This document shows positions 4,201 to 6,993 of a stretch of DNA of 6,993 nt, piece after piece. The stretch is from Bacteroidota bacterium. Its GTDB lineage: Bacteria; Bacteroidota; Bacteroidia; Bacteroidales; 4484-276. The stretch is from assembly GCA_013203545.1 (NCBI GenBank), contig JABMQA010001219.1, positions 1 through 6,993 of the forward strand, given 5' to 3'. Position 1 is the stretch's first letter. The number at the start of each line of letters is the position of its first letter. The position numbers and the translations under genes were made by a program. The notes beneath the pieces were generated by a model. That model saw only the letters and a list, made by a program, of their open reading frames with translations, did not search any database and was not told where the DNA came from.

Positions 4201-6886
4201 TTTCGTCATCCCAGGCAAGATTGCTTGAACCTCCCTGCGATATAAACACCAGTTCCAATAAAACACCGGTTCCAACATCAACAGGATTAACCGAAGTCCA
4301 TGACATCCAGACCTTTTCCTGCGATGAATGAACGACCAGGGTTCCTGCTTCCAGCGATGAATTTAATCCCTGATAATTTGAGTAGTCTAAAACCTGAGCG
4401 TCGTACGCCAGCGCCAGCGAAAATGCTGACACATGGTAAAATTCCTGCGTCGAAATTTCCACGATTGCTGTATCGGGACATGTAAAACTTGTGGCGGCTA
4501 TAGTAGTGATCACAGGGTTAACCCTCAGCGTTGCCACATCAGAAGTATCGGAAGGAAAACAAAACCCATTGATATAGCACCGGTACATATAATTATGCAT
4601 GGTGAGTGTAGCTTGTTCAATCCCTAAAAATTTTGTGTTTGTACCATAATAAGGCCAGCTATTTAGTAGATTCTCCCAATTATTACCACCATTGGTACTA
4701 AGCTGCCATTGATAGCTTAATCCTGATCCGTTGGCAGTGATGGTAAATGATGCACCTTCACCTGAATCAATAGTCAGATCACCAGGTTGTATAGTAACTT
4801 CAGGTAGTTCATAAACTGTCAATTCACTGTTGACATAAGTATCTTTGAAAACATGACCGTCAGGATGAGCCAACTCACAATTACCGGGAGTAATGGTATC
4901 CCATACAAGTTCACCTTCTCCACTTAAGAGGCTATTAAACTGAAATGTAATGATGTTAGCATCACCAATATCTACGGCTTCGGTCGAAACCCAGCTCAGC
5001 AGAACTTTGTCGCCGGACGAATTAACACTTAACAAATTTCCTGCAAGGGCATCATGTAAGTTGTGGTAGCCAATATACTCCACCAACGTTGGATTATAGA
5101 TCAGTGCAAGCGACATAGCCGAAACCTGGTAAAAATCCGTCACAGTTATGGGAATATCCACTATTCCAGGACACACTTCCTCCGATCCGCTGGCTATAGT
5201 TATTTTTGGGAAAACGTATAGGACAGCTGCGTCAGAAATGAGTGCATACTCACCAATACCAAATACAACACATCGGTATTGATATTGATTCATGGAATAA
5301 GTTACACCATCAATACAAAGCTGGCTCGACGTTACTCCGCTATAAATCGATGCCTCCTCAAGGTCAGTCCAGCTTTCTCCATGGTCCTGGCTTTCCTGCC
5401 ATTGGTAAGCCTTTACCCTTGAAGTAAAAATTTCAAATACTGCATTTTCATCCGCGTCAGTTGTTAAGTTTTCAGGCTGTTGAATGATCTCGGGCGGAAG
5501 GTGATGATAGTAATAGATGCCGAGATCAGCAGTGGAACTATCCGGATCAGGTGCACTAAGCGGATCACCAGTGTCGATGCAGGGTGACAATCGTGTTAAA
5601 TGGAAATCCTTTATTGTGCTGCTTTTGAACAGTGGATCTGCTGAAAAATTTCCTGTCCCGGGATATCCACCTTCTACATCATTATAATTCACACTTAGCC
5701 CTGTACCTGAAATTTGTGTATTATCTGCACTATTATTTCCCCAAATGATATTGTTAAATATTGAATTATTGCCATTATTTGATGACAGGCCGCCACCGGT
5801 AATTCCGGCAGTATTACTAAAAATCGTATTGTTACTGAAATCGACCTGAGCGTTATCAAAATTAACTGCACCTCCGTTAAGAGCCGAATTAGTGAGAAAC
5901 AGATTCCCTGAAATACTGAACTGGCTTGAATATGTAATACTGATGGCCCCGCCATTGTTTTGTGCAGCATTAGATTCCAAAACATTGCCTGAAACAATAA
6001 CTCTAATTACTGAAATATTTTCCAGATGGATGCCCCCGCCATCATTTGCATTGTTGTTTATAAAATGGTTGTCCTGAATGTTGGCATTTGCATCCAGCAG
6101 TGCCAATCCTCCACCATTACCAATAGCTACGTTTCCCGAAAATGTATTTCCTTGTAATATCAGTGAATCTGTTTGAATCCCATACAGGCCTCCACCTGAA
6201 ACATTTGATGTATTATTCTTGAAAGAACAGCTAATAACTTCCGGTGAAGAAAGACTGTCGCAATAAATACCTGCCCCATAATTTGCACTGTTGTTTTGTA
6301 TCAGACAATGGACAAATTTTGGTGATGAACCCAAGATGTAAATTCCACTACCTTTATCACCATCCCCGCCAATGCTGTTATCAATGCTGCAATGGTGAAG
6401 TTCGGAGCCTGGTTGGCTGTTTATAAACCGTATCCCGGCCCATGAGCTTTCAGGTGATGATGATGTAAAATAAATGCTGTCGTTACTGTAGCCGGCGGCT
6501 TTTAATACTCCGTTAATTTCCAGGCCAAAAGTTTCATTAAACTGCAAAGTATCGCCATTGAATAAAAGCAAGCCAATATCAGCCGCCACAGTGAGATTTT
6601 GGTTGATGGGATAATTACCAGGAAATACAACTACCCAAAAACCGGGCTCGGCAACAGTTAACGCTTCCGGGATGTTTTCAAACGGGTTTTCAATGGTGCC
6701 AGTCCAGGGGCCGGTGGTGTTGTCATCATCCACATAAAGAAAATTACCGGGCTCTGTAGTTATCTCAAACCGGATACTATCGCTTGAGGAGTAATTCTGG
6801 GCTGATATGGCACCAAGCAAATGCAATATCAGAATAAAAACACCTGATATCTTTTGTAAAATACTATTACTATAGTTACTTCTCAT
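1274..6886 (-). CDS. Giant T9SS-exported modular surface protein: beta-helix, 4x(Ig-like + cohesin-like), PKD-like, sorting domain
   Basis: This is a 1,870-residue protein from the ATG at 6886 to a TGA at 1274-1276. Residues 1-29 are a Sec signal peptide (hydrophobic core near 15-27, GAISA before Gln30), which supports this start; an in-frame TAA lies upstream with no ATG between. Residues about 47-458 form a right-handed beta-helix. Residues 466-1393 are four tandem units, each an Ig-like domain then a cohesin-like domain. Residues about 1394-1468 are PKD/SprB-like (PPYSFLWSNGETT), 1472-1632 two GW/YWP domains, 1660-1778 a GDFVGAF/CYGVAV domain, and 1790-1870 a T9SS type A sorting domain. 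The expected route is Sec export, then T9SS across the outer membrane with removal of the C-terminal signal, and attachment to the surface or release. No enzymatic site was recognised, so adhesion, matrix or ligand binding is the best inference. It starts 34 bp after the probable end of the upstream gene and is followed by a co-oriented secreted Kelch gene. There is no frameshift or internal stop. Confidence 0.95.
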   Translation of the reverse strand: MRSNYSNSILQKISGVFILILHLLGAISAQNYSSSDSIRFEITTEPGNFLYVDDDNTTGPWTGTIENPFENIPEALTVAEPGFWVVVFPGNYPINQNLTVAADIGLLLFNGDTLQFNETFGLEINGVLKAAGYSNDSIYFTSSSPESSWAGIRFINSQPGSELHHCSIDNSIGGDGDKGSGIYILGSSPKFVHCLIQNNSANYGAGIYCDSLSSPEVISCSFKNNTSNVSGGGLYGIQTDSLILQGNTFSGNVAIGNGGGLALLDANANIQDNHFINNNANDGGGIHLENISVIRVIVSGNVLESNAAQNNGGAISITYSSQFSISGNLFLTNSALNGGAVNFDNAQVDFSNNTIFSNTAGITGGGLSSNNGNNSIFNNIIWGNNSADNTQISGTGLSVNYNDVEGGYPGTGNFSADPLFKSSTIKDFHLTRLSPCIDTGDPLSAPDPDSSTADLGIYYYHHLPPEIIQQPENLTTDADENAVFEIFTSRVKAYQWQESQDHGESWTDLEEASIYSGVTSSQLCIDGVTYSMNQYQYRCVVFGIGEYALISDAAVLYVFPKITIASGSEEVCPGIVDIPITVTDFYQVSAMSLALIYNPTLVEYIGYHNLHDALAGNLLSVNSSGDKVLLSWVSTEAVDIGDANIITFQFNSLLSGEGELVWDTITPGNCELAHPDGHVFKDTYVNSELTVYELPEVTIQPGDLTIDSGEGASFTITANGSGLSYQWQLSTNGGNNWENLLNSWPYYGTNTKFLGIEQATLTMHNYMYRCYINGFCFPSDTSDVATLRVNPVITTIAATSFTCPDTAIVEISTQEFYHVSAFSLALAYDAQVLDYSNYQGLNSSLEAGTLVVHSSQEKVWMSWTSVNPVDVGTGVLLELVFISQGGSSNLAWDDETPGNCEYSDVNGNQILSSFIDGNITVYNSPEITGHPGDKNIITGENTSFSVNATGSGLNYHWQESDDAGSTWHNLTNSPPYSGTTYPTLVLTNVPLSLNENLYRCLVSGYCLPDKYSNPAILFVTPPPNFIHTIAESNPLACQGDVAVPIKVENFENVAAFSLTLGFDTTIFEYDNYQNLNDLLSEGDIVTSALDGKVYISWISTTSVTIGDDTLFDLVFISQTGTCNLIWDVSTPGNCEYSDQNGDIILSSYENGNVTIYPPPVVTAHPVDRTIVEGENTSFSVGATGNGLGYQWQLSTDFGNTWYDLTNSPPYSGANNFTLNISSATLSMNGYLYRCAVSGSCPPVDISGFAGLFVTPPPQVIKTTVGSLLSSCTGNLYFPVMVEDFNHVAAFSLVLTTDPVMLMFDSYQNLHPELADGQLIFNAIDGKVFISWVSLAPVDLGNDTLFELYFISQHGNSNLVWDTLTPGNCEYTNGEGSVILSNYTNGTVSVVPLPLISDAGDNALIEIGESVTLYGNAESGTPPYSFLWSNGETTPFITVSPTITTIYSFTVSDDAGCQAIDFVIVEVLPGHLFDTVQVSFGWSGISSYILPENPAVANIFLPNINDLVILIDDNTNLYWPGQGINTIVNWNSHDGYIIKTSNESEVIFEGSEETGKTINLNTGWNLIPVLSKCNVEVVDLFNQINPVIVKEVAGSGVYWPDYNVNSLIELHSGKAYYVMMNTNASITYFECNQIETIYPELQALQNHHNTEKRCSNERIENFSNMLLYRTPITHTIAIPVSAFNSIDIIEGDFVGAFGEMGDCYGVAVYENKNTTLTLYGNDPTTPLIDGYIESEQICFIHSASATKFQSDLVAEFNHNLPDNNGGFVTNGLSAISKFKCSTEPVEEINKSGIELFPNPTAGKVTILLSGIEGHTTFEISNIHGDLLNNQLILPAVSSRIVKMDLSGYPSGIYIFSFSNTQSTIIKKVVLR
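1277..1519 (-). other. T9SS type A C-terminal sorting domain (residues 1790-1870)
   Basis: The domain has all hallmarks of the TIGR04183-type sorting signal: LFPNPTAGKVTI at the start, the FEISNIHGDLL strand, MDLSGYPSGIYIFSF, and a basic C-terminal strand ending KKVVLR at the last residue. In known T9SS cargo this domain targets the protein across the outer membrane and is cleaved, usually with attachment to the cell surface. It is the strongest indicator of both the phylum and the export route. Confidence 0.95.
1553..1909 (-). other. GDFVGAF/CYGVAV beta domain (residues ~1660-1778)
   Basis: The order is HTIAIPVSAF, IIEGDFVGAFGEMGDCYGVAV, TLTLYGNDPTTPLIDGYIESEQICF. This matches a module often seen in Bacteroidota secreted proteins: GD.[IV]G.F ... 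C.G.... then a GDD/GND..T...DG[FY]..[GS]E block. Two cysteines (1702 and 1737) could pair. No function is assigned; it sits between the YWP repeats and the sorting domain. Confidence 0.65.
1991..2473 (-). repeat. Two tandem GW...YWP domains (residues ~1472-1632)
   Basis: Two related halves are visible. Half 1 has FGWSGISSYI, ILIDDNTNLYWPGQGINTI, GYIIKT and VIFEG. Half 2 has TGWNLIPVLS, VIVKEVAGSGVYWPDYNVNSL, AYYVMMN and ITYFE. The shared order is a GW strand, a hydrophobic strand, YWP......N[ST][IL], and a [GA]Y[IY] strand. Similar GWNLIS-type modules are frequent just before T9SS sorting domains. Their ligand or role is not known to me. Confidence 0.72.
2483..2707 (-). other. PKD/SprB-like beta-sandwich domain (residues ~1394-1468)
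   Basis: The segment DAGDN.LIEIGESVTL, then SGTPPYSFLWSNGETTPFI, TTIYSFTVSDDAGC and a final VIVEVLP match the Bacteroidota PKD-like/SprB-type repeat common in large T9SS cargo. It probably acts as a structural spacer. It begins in the register where a fifth Ig-like domain would start. Confidence 0.8.
2708..3409 (-). repeat. Ig/cohesin-like unit 4 (residues 1160-1393)
   Basis: The Ig-like half has VVTAHPVD, LGYQWQLS, NSPPYSG and YRCAVSGSC (Cys1234/Cys1240). The cohesin-like half follows a VTPPP linker, with Cys1271, FNHVAAFSLVLTTDP, DGKVFISW, DTLFELYFISQ and TPGNCEY (Cys1368). Length is 234 residues. It resembles unit 3 most closely, including the shared VTPPP linker and DTLF strand, so the two look like the most recent duplicates. 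At DNA level only short blocks remain identical, so the duplication is not recent. Confidence 0.88.
3410..4111 (-). repeat. Ig/cohesin-like unit 3 (residues 926-1159)
   Basis: The Ig-like half has EITGHPGD, SGLNYHWQES, the NSPPYSG block shared with unit 4, and YRCLVSGYC (Cys1000/Cys1006). The cohesin-like half starts after a VTPPP linker with Cys1037, then FENVAAFSLTLGFD, GKVYISW, DTLFDLVFISQ and TPGNCEYSD (Cys1134). Length is 234 residues. An additional Cys1122 is unique to this copy. Confidence 0.88.
4112..4801 (-). repeat. Ig/cohesin-like unit 2 (residues 696-925)
   Basis: The Ig-like half has EVTIQPGD, SGLSYQWQLS and YRCYINGFC (Cys770/Cys776). The cohesin-like half has CPD at 803, FYHVSAFSLALAYDA, SWTSVNPVDVG and WDDETPGNCEYSD (Cys900). 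Length is 230 residues, exactly in phase with unit 1. Confidence 0.87.
4802..5491 (-). repeat. Ig/cohesin-like unit 1 (residues 466-695)
   Basis: This is the first of four tandem units. The Ig-like half (466-560) has EIIQQP, the YQWQES strand and a YRC near 537-539. The cohesin-like half (561-694) has CPG at 572-574, DFYQVSAMSLALIYNP, a hydrophobic SWVS strand and WDTITPGNCE ending near 671. It is the most divergent unit: its Ig domain lacks the second Cys of the CX5C hairpin found in units 2-4 and has Cys524 instead. Length is 230 residues. Confidence 0.85.
5513..6748 (-). repeat. Right-handed parallel beta-helix domain with GG[GA][ILV] coils (residues ~47-458)
   Basis: The domain opens with FLYVDDDNTTGPWTGT, the usual start of DUF1565/pectate-lyase-like helices, then VVVFPGNY. 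Successive coils follow with turn motifs GSGI, GAGI, GGGL, GGGL, GGGI, GGAI, GGAV and GGGL at residues near 179, 204, 231, 258, 283, 312, 338 and 364, a spacing of 25-29. Between them are F..N or N..F strands rich in Asn (asparagine ladder). The GGA[ILV] plus F..N combination is also that of chlamydial Pmp adhesins. The block closes with ADPLF, DFHL and SPCIDTGDP (417-442), a standard ending for these domains. No Asp/Lys catalytic cluster of polysaccharide lyases was recognised, so binding rather than cleavage is favoured. Confidence 0.9.
6800..6886 (-). other. Sec signal peptide of the giant protein (residues 1-29)
   Basis: A short polar N-region with Arg2 and Lys12 is followed by the hydrophobic core GVFILILHLLGAI and a small-residue cleavage site (Ile-Ser-Ala, then Gln30). 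Gln at +1 matches the pattern reported for signal peptidase I substrates in Bacteroidetes, where it becomes pyroglutamate. There is no Cys at +1, so this is not a lipoprotein. Confidence 0.9.
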
Positions 6887-6920
6887 AATATTTAATTCTT
6901 TATTCCATGTCGAGTTAATT

Positions 6921-6993
6921 CTAAAAAAACCGGTTGAGAAGCCCTGTTGGGTCTCTCTCTTTTACACCTTCCCACTTCTCACCAACATATTCC
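6921..6993 (-). CDS. Probable C-terminus of an upstream gene, unidentified
   Basis: The frame reads 23 codons into the window edge and stops at TAG (6921-6923). The end reads DPTGLLNRFF and the part before it is rich in Glu, Lys and Gly, with one Trp, so it looks protein-like. The other two minus frames contain stops in this stretch. The product could not be recognised. If real, it ends 34 bp before the giant gene's ATG in the same orientation, which would allow co-transcription. A short open stretch can occur by chance, so confidence is limited. Confidence 0.45.
   Translation of the reverse strand, partial: EYVGEKWEGVKERDPTGLLNRFF

Noticed and set aside
2708..5491. The 690-702 bp periodicity as a DNA-level tandem repeat, mobile element or recombination cassette.
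   Set aside because: The copies share protein motifs but only short identical DNA blocks, and there are no terminal inverted repeats or target-site duplications. It is a protein-domain repeat.
1425..6426. Many open frames of 60-100 codons on the plus strand, or in other minus frames, inside the giant gene.
   Set aside because: They lie wholly within a strongly supported repetitive coding region. Their translations show no recognisable domains, and long repetitive genes commonly produce such shadow frames.
5513..6748. Pectate lyase or other polysaccharide lyase activity for the beta-helix.
   Set aside because: The fold signature alone does not show catalysis, and no conserved catalytic Asp/Lys/Arg cluster was recognised.
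6921..6930. A T7 run (minus strand) at the end of the upstream frame; deletion of one T would fuse that frame to the giant gene without a stop.
   Set aside because: A fusion would bury a complete Sec signal peptide inside a longer protein, and the ATG already gives a well-formed N-terminus. Programmed slippage or a sequencing error is not needed to explain the data.

Overview
The window looks like part of a Bacteroidota chromosome that encodes secreted or surface proteins. The main reason is a clear C-terminal type IX secretion system (T9SS) sorting domain on a 1,870-residue protein. Both complete N-termini also carry Sec signal peptides with a predicted Ala-Gln cleavage site. Neither start has an obvious Shine-Dalgarno sequence, and the spacers are A/T-rich, which also fits this phylum. 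The genus cannot be told from this window.

Everything is on the minus strand, so the window reads right to left. At the right edge (6921-6993) is the likely last 23 codons of an unidentified gene. After 34 bp comes one giant gene (6886-1274). A 128-bp spacer (1146-1273) holds no convincing promoter or terminator. A second secreted-protein gene begins at 1145 and runs off the left edge; it encodes a Kelch-repeat beta-propeller.

The giant protein is modular. In order it has: a signal peptide; a right-handed beta-helix with GG[GA][ILV] turns and a DPLF/SPCIDTGDP closing block; four tandem units of about 230-234 residues, each an Ig-like domain followed by a cohesin-like domain; a PKD/SprB-like domain; two copies of a GW...YWP domain; a GDFVGAF-type domain; and the T9SS sorting domain. 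No glycosidase, protease or other enzymatic active site was recognised. It is best read as a large cell-surface or released adhesin or binding scaffold. Binding of carbohydrate or of dockerin-like partners is possible but not shown.

The Kelch protein is in the same orientation and is also exported, so the two may belong to one surface-protein locus, but no shared function can be shown. There are no RNA genes, CRISPR arrays, insertion sequences or enzyme-coding clusters. The most interesting point is the four-fold Ig/cohesin-like array on a T9SS-exported beta-helix protein, with a cysteine pair conserved in every cohesin-like copy.
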